A stretch of 19,903 nt of DNA from Actinomortierella ambigua (lineage: Eukaryota > Mortierellomycota > Mortierellomycetes > Mortierellales > Mortierellaceae). How positions within the stretch are numbered: the stretch's first letter is position 1; each line of letters starts with the position of its first letter. The notes under the pieces were generated by a model that ran no database searches, had not been told where the DNA came from, and worked only from the letters and a program-made list of their open reading frames with translations. Position numbers and translations under genes: made by a program. Location: positions 7,076 to 26,978 of the forward strand of contig JAAAJB010000495.1 of the NCBI GenBank assembly GCA_016098155.1. The letters run 5' to 3'. Below are positions 1-9,063 of this stretch, piece by piece.

Positions 1-81
1 AATTCAATGAAGGCAAGTCCTTTTCTCTTTTTTTTTTTTCCTTTTTTTTTTTTTTTTGGGGGGGGGGGGAGAGGGGGATAC
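1..81 (-). other. Putative intron start in the Ser-rich membrane protein gene
   Basis: On the minus strand a GTATCC donor at 81 is followed by a C-rich run, then long A runs interrupted by GG. The frame would otherwise encode poly-Pro then poly-Lys, which is less likely than an intron. The acceptor lies outside the window. Confidence 0.5.
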
Positions 82-1375
82 CTCGCACTGAGAAAAAATG
101 CGCAGGATGCCCCGCATCCCGCGTCAGATTCGAGTTGTTGTTTTGGTAATCTCCTTCTGTGACATCCTTATAACTTGTAACGGGGGTAGTCGTCCCTAGA
201 TGGACAGGCAGCTGGTTTGCAATTCCAGGATCTGGGGGTTGTGGTGGCGGCATTCCAAGGAGAGCGTTGTTGGTGGCAGCCATCGAAGGAGAATCCGTTC
301 GCCTCGTGGCTACTTCATTCTCCCCATCGGTATCAGGATAATGATCACGGCCATCCTCATCATTATCGTCAATATTGTTGCTGATATCGTCACCATGGAT
401 CAACTCGTCCTCACCAGCGGTCAAACTCTGTGTCCCTCCTGCTCGCATATGTGGCCACCGTGACCGCGTTGGGTGGTAATAGTGATTCGGCTGCTGCTGC
501 TGCTGGTACTGATATTGTTCAAAGAGGACAACACAGTACATGAAGGCACCTATACAAAAAATAAAGAGGAGACCAACACGGATCCACATGTTGGACGAGA
601 GGGCGGCGAGGACTGGATGATCTGGGATGGATTGTGGACGGTGGATAGATATGAAGGCCGTTGTCGGTGATGACGATGATGATGATGATGATGATGATGG
701 TGATGAAGACGGGGTAGAGGATATTGATGAGAAGAGAGACGGAAAGAAGGACGAAGACAGGTACACGGATGCTCCTGGAAAGGTCCTACTGCTTCTGCTG
801 CTTCTGCTACTACTACTACTACTACTACTGGTCCTGCCGCCGTCGCCATCGCTACTGGCACGGCCGGGGTTGCCACGATAAAAGGACAGAAGGCTGGATC
901 GAGTTAAAAACGACCCCGTCGAAAAAGATGATGTGGAAGAGGAGGAATGAGACGAAGAGGAGAGCGCTGGTAAGGGTACCAGCCCGAGCATGGAGTCGTA
1001 TTCATCGACAATCGAAGGGGAGGGCTGTTGCCAGATCGATGAGGCTAAGATGAGGGCCGCCCGCGGGAGATACTTGATGTTGTTCAAAAGGATAGCTGTC
1101 CTGGTTGTTAACAGGGCCCGCTGGGCACTGGTAGAAGTGGTGGCGGTGGTGTTGGTGGTGGTAGTAGACAGTGGAGTGGAAGGGAAGGTTGGCATGGTCA
1201 GGACGGCATCTGCTGTTGTCAGTGAGGATGTGATTGTCGATGCCGAAAGGTCGGAAGTGTGAAGACAAGCGCGAGATGATGGCGACGACAACGACGATGA
1301 GAAGGCAGAGGCATGGGACCACCCTGGCCCTGCAGGAGAGTCGTACCACAGTGTAATAGAATTGGCCTCTTCCAT
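82..1375 (-). CDS. Ser-rich single-pass membrane protein, N-terminal part (runs off left edge)
   Basis: An uninterrupted frame starts at the ATG at 1375 and stays open to the window edge; I read it codon by codon and found no stop. A probable donor (GTATCC) at 81 ends the first exon after 431 codons; beyond it lie C, A and G runs typical of an intron here. The first 262 residues are Ser/Thr-rich with poly-Ser runs near residues 183-190 and 223-235, and one weakly hydrophobic stretch near residues 91-114. A strong membrane segment, VGLLFIFCIGAFMYCVVLF, lies near residues 267-285, followed by a Gln run and an Asp/Glu/Asn-rich stretch to about residue 425. Charge and layout would suit an anchored protein with its main domain past the edge. 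I do not recognise the family. An internal Met at 589, just before the membrane segment, is an alternative start, but 262 open codons upstream argue for 1375. Confidence 0.72.
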
Positions 1376-2135
1376 ATTAAATTTCAAAGAAGGAAAAACA
1401 GAGGCTGTGTTGAAAGAATGCCGTCGAAGGGTTGTGGAAGAAGGGCAAGATAGAACAAAGAAGAAGAAGCAATAGTAGTAGAAAGAGGAGAAGAAGAAGA
1501 AGAAGAAAGGACAATGCATAAAAGTGTTTGCGGACTGCATTATCTACCAAGCAAGCGTGGGCATGTTGATTTTCGAAAGGATGTGAGTGATCCAGGGCAT
1601 TGTCCACTCGTTCACACTGGAACGTGGAATCTCACTCGTTTCTCTTCAATCCAACAGCAGCCACAAAATGGGATCGTCCACACTTCTCCCTCCTTTTCCC
1701 GTGCGCACTATTTTCCCTCGGTCAGTAAGTATGAAAGGAGAACAGGGGAGGGGGGAGGGGATTGAGAGGATGAGGGGCATTGCGTATTTGGATATGGGCC
1801 AAAATCGGAAGATCGGACGAGAAGAGGGCAGATGGATTTCCACCTTACCCATCTTACCCACCCTCCCCAAGCAACGCTGACTGCCACAATGAGAGAAATT
1901 TAAAGAAAAAAAAAGACCACAGTAGTGGATGGGTTACGGTAAGTATTGGGGACCATGGTGGCGACGTTTGCATCCTATACAGGAGGTACGAGGAAACATG
2001 CATGGACTCGTTTATAGCTTTAGCCGTTCTGGTATCGTCAAAGTTATGGTAGAAAGAAGTTCTATTCTGTTTCAGTGCAGTCTAGGATTAGGCATCACCC
2101 ACATCTTGGGGCAGAGGTTGCTGTTGGTTTGAATC
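1376..2135. other. Intergenic spacer: 3' flank of GT15 gene and 5' flank of Ser-rich gene
   Basis: Both neighbours are on the minus strand, so this 760-bp stretch should hold the 3' untranslated region of the mannosyltransferase and the promoter of the membrane-protein gene. It contains an AAG/AAR-rich tract at about 1438-1510 (CTT-rich on the sense strand, usual for fungal 5' flanks) and G-rich stretches near 1735-1760. Open frames here are low-complexity, and I see no protein-like reading. Confidence 0.5.
1438..1510. repeat. AAG/AAR-rich simple repeat
   Basis: Imperfect AAG and AGA trinucleotide repeats with a short TAG run in the middle. The complementary CTT-rich strand is the sense strand of the gene starting at 1375, so it probably lies in that gene's promoter or 5' untranslated region. 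Confidence 0.7.
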
Positions 2136-3562
2136 TCAAGCCTCGAGGAACCGTCGTAAGCAGGAGTACGATCTCCAATCTGGGGTCAATTTGAAAGAAA
2201 AAGCAGCACAAGAATCTGACATTAGGCTACTTGCTCCTTTCTTAGGGCAGGGGGGGAGGGGACGAGGCTAGGTGACACGAAGTGATCCACATGAACCAAA
2301 CGATGAGCAAGCTCCCTTCTATTCAACTTACCAACATTATCAGCAGGGTCACAGGCACATTTGAGCTGTAGCTCTGAGTTTTCGGGGCAGTGCTCGTACA
2401 TTCCATGACGATACCCAATGTCGTTGAAAAAATGAATCTCGCGCCGGTCAAGCATCAATGCTGCAGCAATTGAATGCACCGGTGCGTCGCCCCATCGCTC
2501 GTAGAAGAATCCGCCCGTGGCATCAAGGAGTTCAAAGTAGTCTTGGTATGCCTGCGACTTGAAGAAGGACGTGTCGACAATCTCAAAGTTGGACCTAAAT
2601 GCATGAATGGGGGTACACACGCGTTTGATAGGTAGGGGTGAGAAATAGTGGTCTCGGAAGGGGGGCTCGACGAAAAGTTGTGTGATTGGGAGCCTGAGTG
2701 TTGTTTACCAAAAATGGCAGTTGTTGTAGGAATCACCCTTGTCGTAGCTGATCCACGACAGCGAATTGCGTTTGGCAATATGGTGCGGATATTGTTGCCG
2801 AAACCGCTTGACATTGTCCCAAAGGGTAGGGATGGTCGAGACGTATTCGGGCAGAGCGATAGTGAAGCCGTACTTGATGCCGTTGTCCTTCATGTATTTG
2901 AATGGATCAAAGTCAATGTCGCACGGAAACTCAACTCCGGGCTCGACGCGCCAGTAATAGTCCAGCGACTGTACGAGTGGATGGCGATAGATGAAGCCCG
3001 ACTCGTAGCGACACATGTGCCGGTACGACTCGCTTTCTCCGTAGGGGACTTTGTTGGCTTCCATCTGACGGCGATTGGCAGCGGCTAAGGTCTGGTTGAC
3101 AAAGTCTGGGTACGACCAATGCTCATTTGGGATGAGCCCAAAGCGCACGTCGGCTTTGGTCATGCCGCGGATATGAGTCATAAAGTGGTCGGTGAAAGGT
3201 TTGTTGTTGAGGAAGATGTACGGGTAGCTGTAGCGCTGATTGAACGAGTATTCGAGCATGCGCATCGTCCGTCGCATCTCGTGCAAGTCCTTGTTCTGCA
3301 GCAGGACCACAAATGCAGCATTTGCTCGTACGCTGGTTGTTGTGGAAGGGGTAGTGATGGCGATTGGGGTTGTTTGTGATGATAGGAGTGATGCGTCGCT
3401 CTTGTCCATCTTGATAGGCGCGCATACCCCACTCGCCTGGTCTCCATCTTCAGCAAAGAGCTGCGCTCCGAAGCTTGGGCGAGGAATCGACGCCAAGAGC
3501 GACTGCCCGATGACCGCGCCCAAGATGAATGCAGCGAGTAGCGACAGAAATTTTTGTCGCAT
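2136..3562 (-). CDS. Alpha-1,2-mannosyltransferase, KRE2/KTR/MNT1 family (GT15)
   Basis: Three exons on the minus strand: 3562-2709, 2594-2332 and 2179-2136, with GT-AG introns of 114 and 152 bp, giving 386 aa. It is a type II Golgi enzyme that adds mannose from GDP-mannose to N- or O-linked glycans. Residues 5-24 are a hydrophobic signal anchor, followed by a Ser/Thr-rich stem to about residue 78, then the GT15 domain ([18 protein letters not shown] near 87). Family landmarks are [14 protein letters not shown] (202-215) and YNNCHFWSNFEI (279-290), whose Glu289 matches the proposed catalytic Glu of yeast Kre2. [15 protein letters not shown] and [10 protein letters not shown] follow. The tiny third exon restores the family's usual tail, [14 protein letters not shown]; without it the frame would read about 30 unrelated residues to 2222. 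Length is typical. The exact family member cannot be told. Confidence 0.95.
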
Positions 3563-4198
3563 CGTGCCTCATGCACTCACTCTCGCACTCACTCACACAC
3601 ACAATCTCTCTCTCTTGCACTCACCCTTCCTTCCCCTGATGAGGAATGAAGCGCGTTGGTGTTGAAGGAGAAAAGATAGGAAAGAAGGAAGGAACGAAGG
3701 AAGGAAAAAACAAGGGGGGTGGGAGCCACGGGGAAGGGGAGTTGATCATTCGAGGAGAAACAAGGCATTCATTCATGGCATCCAAAAAAAACAAGGGACA
3801 GTCCAGCCCTCGTTGTACATTTCATTCAGGAACGCTCCTCCTTTGTGATCCTATTCTACATTACTTACAACTCGCTGCCACGTTTTCCCTCAATTCCCCC
3901 CCTCCCCCCACATCCCACCCATCCACCGACCCCTCTTTTTTTTCTAGCTCTCTGCAGGCACGCGTGGTCTGACCACTCCTCTTTCTCCCCTGACTGAGAC
4001 CACTCTTTTTACTCAGGGGCCAATCCTCCAACAGTTTCCAGTGCTGTTCCTGCTGTTGCTGGTGTGTGTGAGAGCTCAACAGTTGCTCACTTGGTCCTTT
4101 GCTTCTTTGGACCCTTGGGTGTTGACCCTACTCCAATTCCTTCCCTACACTTCCAACCACTTTCACTCTCACAGCTTCAATTCCAAATTCATCCCAAA
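3563..4198. promoter_or_regulatory. Divergent promoter region between GT15 mannosyltransferase and kinesin
   Basis: The two start codons face away from each other across 636 bp with no protein-like frame. The GT15 side has ACTC/ACAC-type simple sequence at about 3570-3630. The middle has GAAGG-type repeats (3665-3710). The kinesin side is strongly pyrimidine-rich (3890-3960), as is usual ahead of fungal transcription starts. A plus-strand frame can be read from a GTG at 4064, but the first ATG, with A at -3, is at 4199. Confidence 0.6.
3964..3976. promoter_or_regulatory. 13-bp perfect inverted repeat GTGGTC-T-GACCAC
   Basis: The two 6-bp arms are exact inverted copies around a single T, about 220 bp upstream of the kinesin ATG and next to a pyrimidine tract. 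It could be a binding site for a dimeric regulator. No factor is assigned, and a 13-bp palindrome can arise by chance. Confidence 0.25.
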
Positions 4199-7100
4199 AT
4201 GTTAAAATCCGTTGCCGAACGATTGGGCATTCCGCATTCTTCTTCCCACTCCTCCAACATGTCTGCCAATGGAGGCCACCAGCGCACTTCCTATCTGCCA
4301 GGGGCTGGTCAGCGCGCGCCGTCTCGCCAACAGCAGCATCCACCAGGGAGCAGACCAGGCTCGTCCCTCGCTGGAGGTATGGCTACAGTAGCTGCCTCTC
4401 AGCGCAGACAGCCGCCAACGCCAACGCCAACGCCTACACCAGGACCAACACCAGGACCAGCCCAGACATCGTCTTCACCCCAACGCACTGTTCGGTCATC
4501 CTCTAACGCGTCATCGACGCCTTCGCCGATGCTTCCACAACTAGCCTTCAACCAGCCCGGTCAGCGAGCTCAGCATGACCTCAAGTCTTCCGTCTCGGAG
4601 GCTTTTGCAGCAATGTCAACGCCGTCGCCGGCGACGTTGACGGAAGAGTCGCAGCCAACCAAGACAGAGAACGTAACAGTTACGGTGCGTGCTCGCCCCA
4701 TCAGTCCATCAGAGCTCAGGGTTTCCAATGGCGGACCAGGCGAGGTCTGGGCGGTCACCGATAACACGGTCGGCTATACGGACGAGTATATGAACTTTGC
4801 CCGACGGCCTGCTACTGAATATGCCTTTGGTATGCCGTCATTTATCTCTGTCTTCCCTCCTCCCCACAACACTCCCCCCACACTCTTGCACCCTCCTGCG
4901 AAAGCCTTTGTTGCACTGGAAATTTAATTTAACTGAACCTTTTGCTGATTATTCTTTATCCTTCCTCGAAATCACTTTAGATCATGCATTGACGGGCAGC
5001 GACAACGCTCTCATCTATGAGACAGCCGTCAAAGACTTGGTCCGGTCAGCCATGGAGGGTTATAATGGTGAGCCCATTTTTAGAACCCCCATGCTGGTCA
5101 ACGTGATATCAGCCAAGAAGGCAAGATCGTCGTAACATATGAATCCTCCTGACCTCTCCTCTCCCTTTTTTTTTCAGGCACTGTCTTTGCCTATGGTCAG
5201 ACATCATCGGGAAAGACCTATGTATGTCATTTAAATTCTTTGTAAATTGGTATTGCAATATCGTTGTACCCTTCTGCAAATCGTTGAATCTAACCGTTTT
5301 ATCACCCTAATCCTATGTTCCAAATCCCGCTGATTGTTGTTTAGACCATGGTACGGGCAGAGACTTTTTGATTTCAGGATGGACCCTGTTTGGGAATCGC
5401 TTTTAGCCCTTGTTGGACGAGTCAAGCATCCAGGCCTTTTTTTTTCTCACGTCAAGTCTTCACTGGTCATATGATCATGCTCTTATGCTTAATAGACCGG
5501 AACAGAGAAGCAGCCTGGCGTGACGCCTCGTGCAGTTGAGGAGATTTTCAAGTACATTCGCGAAAACTCGGAGCGCGAATTCTTGCTGCGAGTCTCGTTC
5601 TTAGAGATTTATAATGAGTCCATCCGAGACCTATTGTCGCCTGAGGCTATTGATCTGCGTATTCACGAGGACCGAAAGGTAAAGTATCTGATCAAGTAGC
5701 GTCCCTCTTGCTTCATCGTTAGACCGATCAATGCCGACGTTGTGTTCTAACCCCTTGCACCCTATTCGCTTCCACTTTCTTTTAGAGAGGCATTTACGTG
5801 AGCCCTCTGAAGGAGGAGATTGTCACAATGCCTAGTCAAGTGATGAGGATCATCGATCGTGGCAATCGTATGTTCATGATGTTCAATCACTTCGTACTGA
5901 TGATAGAGATGAGGCGGGGTAGTGGTTTTGATGTGGTCTGACCCCCCCCCCCGAAAAAAACCTGCTCAAATTTCTTAGAGGCACGCCATGTCAGCTCGAC
6001 AGACTTTAACGCGCACTCGAGCAGATCACATTCCATTGTTCAGATTGTAAGCAAAGAAAAAAAAAGGTAACGGGATGAAACAAGACTATAATTGAACACT
6101 CTCTTCCAAACTGACCTCTCTCTTCTCTCTCTCTTTTGTGTGGCTGTACAAATGAACAGGTCATTGAAAGTCGAGAGCGAGCTCCAGGAACGCCCTCCAG
6201 TCCCACAGGACGGAGGCCGTCGTTGCGGCCAGGCGGCAGCGCTGCTGCCGCAGTGCGGGTCTCACAGCTAAACCTGATTGATCTTGCAGGCTCGGAAAAG
6301 GCATCGTCGGATGTGGCGCGACGCAAAGAAGGTGCCTTTATCAACAAGTCGTTACTGACGCTTGGAACTGTCATTGCCAAACTGACAGAAGAAAAAGGGT
6401 GAGATGGGTTCTTCTCTATACCAGAAGAAAAAAAAAGAAATGTCATGCACGGCAAGGCAAATAATTCCTTACTCACTCTCACATTACTGTATTACTGCAT
6501 TGCACCACATTCTAGGGCACACATCCCATACCGAGACTCCAAGTTGACACGCCTGTTGCAAAACTCGCTGAGCGGTAATGCACGGGTGTCGGTGATCTGT
6601 ACGATCAGTCCGTCGTACGTCAATGTGGAGGAGTCGCATAATACCCTCAAGTTTGCGGCGCGTGTAAAGAAGGTGGTCACGAAGGCCCATACGAATCAGG
6701 TCATGGATGACAAGGCCCTGTTGGAGAAGTACCGTCGCGAGATTAGTGAACTCAAGGCGCAGCTGATGCTCACGGGAGGACTTGGCGGCGGCGGCACGGG
6801 TGTCGAAAAGGAGAAGCAAGTCGAGCTTTCAACGTTATTGAAGAAGGAGCGGATGAAGCACGAGGAGGATATGGCAGAGATGGGTCGGGTCCGAAACGCT
6901 CTCAAGGAGCGTATCGATCATCTGACACGCTTGATCCTGACGTCGCAGTCTGTCAACCCAAATACGCTGCCCGATGGCTCGATTGCGACCGGTGGTGGAA
7001 GTGGTAGTGGAGTCGGTAGTGGAGTCGGTGGTCTGGGTGGCCTCGGCGGGGTCGGAAGCCGGACGTCGACGATGGTCGAAGTGTCAGCCGATGGGTCGGC

Positions 7101-8112
7101 ACTCGAGTTCCCAAAGGAGATTGAGACGCGGTTAGCGCGCAAGGAGACGATTGTGCGGCAACTACAATCGGAGCTGGAGGCTGAGCGAGAAAAGGCTGCG
7201 GTGATGAAGGCAGCGTTGCAAAAGGCAGCCAAAGGAGACACACTGGAGGCCAGCAAGACGTTGGAGAAACTGGAGACGGCGGCACCAGAGCCACGAGAGC
7301 GGTTCCTGTTAGAGAAACGGGCGTCGATCATGAACTTGAACGCGCTCGGCAATGATCCGCAAGCGATGCAGGCGTTGAAGCAGCTGCAGGCGGATAGCGC
7401 CAATCAACAACAACCAATGTCGCCACAGGATGACGTGCTGAGTCGGCATGTGCGTGGTGGAGAGGCAAGCATTGGAGGGGAGGAACCGCCGTTCTCGGTC
7501 GACGTGGATGATGAGGAGACGGCGCTGTCGGATGATCTGGAAGACACACCGTGGAACCGGGCCGAGCTGCAGAGTCTGCGGCAAGCGAAGCGGGAGCTGG
7601 AGATCATTGTGATAGAGCAAGAGCAAAAGATTCAGGACATGGTCGCCTTTGAAGACTCGGAAGATTTCCGCAATATGGTCCTGGAGTTGGAGGAGCAGAG
7701 GATGCACATTATCGAGAAGGAGGAAGAATGCGAGGGCCTCAAGGCCAAGGTGGCCGAGCAGCAGAATGCGATCCGCAAGTTGGAGTTGCATCAGCATCAG
7801 CTTGAGGGCGGTGGTGCTACCAAAAAGTCGACGTCATCGTCGTCACTGGCGTCTTCCACCAACGGCACCGTCTATACGCCTTCGTCGTTGCCGTCCTCGC
7901 CTTCTTCATCAGCCACAGGAGGGCCGTTTGAGAACGACATGCTGGAGCCCATGAACCGGATTCAAGAGCTGGAGCAATTGCTATTAAAGGAGCGCCGGAT
8001 GCGGATAGAGGAGCAGAGCCGAAGTCTTGGCCGGATTGCGTCGCTCGAGGCCGAACTGACCATTGTCAAGGCCGAACTCAATGTACAACAGCTCCACGCT
8101 GGTTATGTATAA
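4199..8112 (+). CDS. Kinesin-7 (CENP-E/Kip2/Tea2-like) microtubule motor
   Basis: Nine exons: 4199-4829, 4981-5067, 5178-5221, 5345-5350, 5496-5678, 5786-5867, 5979-6046, 6160-6398 and 6516-8112. All have GT-AG introns of 107-151 bp, and the join gives 978 aa in frame. Residues 1-175 are a Pro/Ser/Thr/Gln-rich N-terminal extension. The motor domain covers about 180-510: VTVTVRARP at the start, P-loop GQTSSGKT (246-253), EIYNE, switch I SSRSH (358-362), switch II DLAGSE (408-413), and [10 protein letters not shown]. The wording around the P-loop ([20 protein letters not shown]) and IVQIVIESRE is typical of kinesin-7, the class of CENP-E and fungal Kip2/Tea2, which are plus-end-directed and act in microtubule dynamics or cargo transport. 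The tail has several coiled-coil segments (about 520-610, 690-740, 835-920, 940-975), so it is probably a dimer. A Pro/Gly/Ala-rich loop lies at 375-398. Confidence 0.95.
5345..5350 (+). other. 6-nt coding microexon (Thr-Met) in the kinesin motor
   Basis: The exon before it ends TAT at 5221 before GTATGT; the exon after it starts at 5496 with ACC GGA ACA. The six bases ACCATG are flanked by TTTAG and GTACGG and code for Thr255-Met256. Including them restores the near-invariant kinesin reading GKTYTMTG; skipping them gives GKTYTG, still in frame. Confidence 0.85.
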
Positions 8113-8469
8113 CCAGAACAAAAAAGGGGTAGGATGGAGGAGGGGGGTAGTAACTCTCGTGTTAGAGTCTGATACCACCACAATGCACCAGCTGAGATTA
8201 TCCCTTTTGGTCAAATGATTCTGACATCTCAATAATAAAAGAGGACGATGTCAAAAGGCTTCCCCCGTACTCATTTGGTGACCTGGATCGCTTGAGAAAC
8301 GAGGCGCCAGCAAGTGGTTCGTTGGGGGCAGGCGATCCACAGAAGTATACTCAATGGAGACGTCTCTGGCAAGGATTCTGGCCTCCTCTCGGAGTTGACG
8401 ACGACCAGGGTCTTGACTTTCCTTGACGTTCAATCTTGAAGACATTTTCGCAAAATGTTTTTTTATCCC
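8113..8469. other. Kinesin 3' flank with a small ORF of uncertain status on the minus strand
   Basis: This stretch holds the kinesin 3' untranslated region. On the minus strand an ATG at 8445 opens a 64-codon frame ending at 8251 (begins MSSRLNVKE) that has mixed composition rather than low complexity. It overlaps, in another frame, a 122-codon minus frame (8719-8351) that crosses the fold-back repeat. Neither has a recognised domain, so I treat both as unproven; they may be relics of a repeat. Confidence 0.35.
8234..8239 (+). terminator. AATAAA polyadenylation signal of the kinesin gene
   Basis: A canonical AATAAA lies 122 bp beyond the kinesin stop codon on the same strand. Confidence 0.45.
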
Positions 8470-8850
8470 GATTTAGGTTTTCGCGAAACGTTTCGTCTTT
8501 CTGTTCATTCTTGAAAACATTTCGCGAAAAAAAATCAATGGGGCCTTTTGCGTACCATGCATGGCATCCTGTGTAATTCTCGTGGCATGCTTTGTAGCAT
8601 TCATGCACAATATCGCCCATGTAGAAATGGATTCTCTTTGTAGGTACTGGAGGGGAGGGAGCCGATCCCACAGCTCTTAAAACCAGAATATTGGGAGAAC
8701 AAAGAGCTGATCTATCCATCGTAACTAAGTCTCGCTACTTTGGCATGTCTGTAGACCCCATTGATTTTTTTTCTGCTCCAGAGCGGGCGTTTCGTGAAAA
8801 TGCTTTCAAGAATGAACAGAAAGACGAAACGTTTCACGAAAACCCAAATC
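8470..8850. repeat. Fold-back (inverted) repeat with 212-bp spacer
   Basis: The left arm 8470-8543 and right arm 8756-8850 are inverted copies. After one 20-bp insertion in the right arm (after 8773) and one single-base indel, I count four mismatches over about 73 aligned bases, all transitions. The arms contain the palindrome TTTCGCGAAA and variants. A further partial copy of the same unit (TTGCGAAAATGTCTTCAAGA on the minus strand) lies at about 8428-8456, so the unit is repeated locally. The right arm ends where the transposon's inverted repeat begins. It could be a non-autonomous fold-back element, two copies of a dispersed repeat in opposite directions, or a relic of an older insertion. 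Confidence 0.75.
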
Positions 8851-8870
8851 CCTTTGACCAGTTAACTACA
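8848..8870 (+). repeat. Left terminal inverted repeat of the Tc1/mariner element
   Basis: This copy pairs with 10526-10547 in inverted orientation; the shared core is TGACCAGTTAACTACA, with a CCCTTT versus CCCTT difference outside it. Confidence 0.8.
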
Positions 8871-8906
8871 CAATGTTTGTGATCAATGACCCCTGAGGAG
8901 CAATAC

Positions 8907-8988
8907 TGCGCAATCAACCACATCTGTGTGTCTATCAACTGCGCAACCCCTTTCCTCAATCACGCAATTATGACCTAGCAGTTGCGCA
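8907..8988. repeat. Three TGCGCA palindromes in the transposon's left subterminal region
   Basis: TGCGCA occurs at 8907-8912, 8940-8945 and 8983-8988, each within a wider CTGCGCAA or TTGCGCAG context, between the left repeat and the transposase start. Repeated subterminal motifs in such elements are often transposase-binding sites. No copy is seen on the right side. Confidence 0.4.
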
Positions 8989-9063
8989 GCCCTCGCTGCA
9001 TTGAAAAAGGCTGCTCAAGCTCCACCCATTCTCACAACCCATCGCTTACTCCCTCCACTCCCC

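Noticed and set aside
1002..1349. Minus-strand frame from 1349 with a hydrophobic start resembling a signal anchor
   Set aside because: It overlaps the longer open frame starting at 1375 in another phase; the hydrophobic run comes from TCG/GTC repeats read out of frame.
2222..2331. Longer C-terminus of the mannosyltransferase without the second intron
   Set aside because: The sequence after the GTAAGT at 2331 has no family resemblance, while the spliced exon at 2179-2136 matches the conserved tail.
4064..4198. N-terminal extension of the kinesin from 4064
   Set aside because: The frame begins with a GTG; the first ATG in this frame is at 4199, with a good context, and the upstream part reads like promoter sequence.
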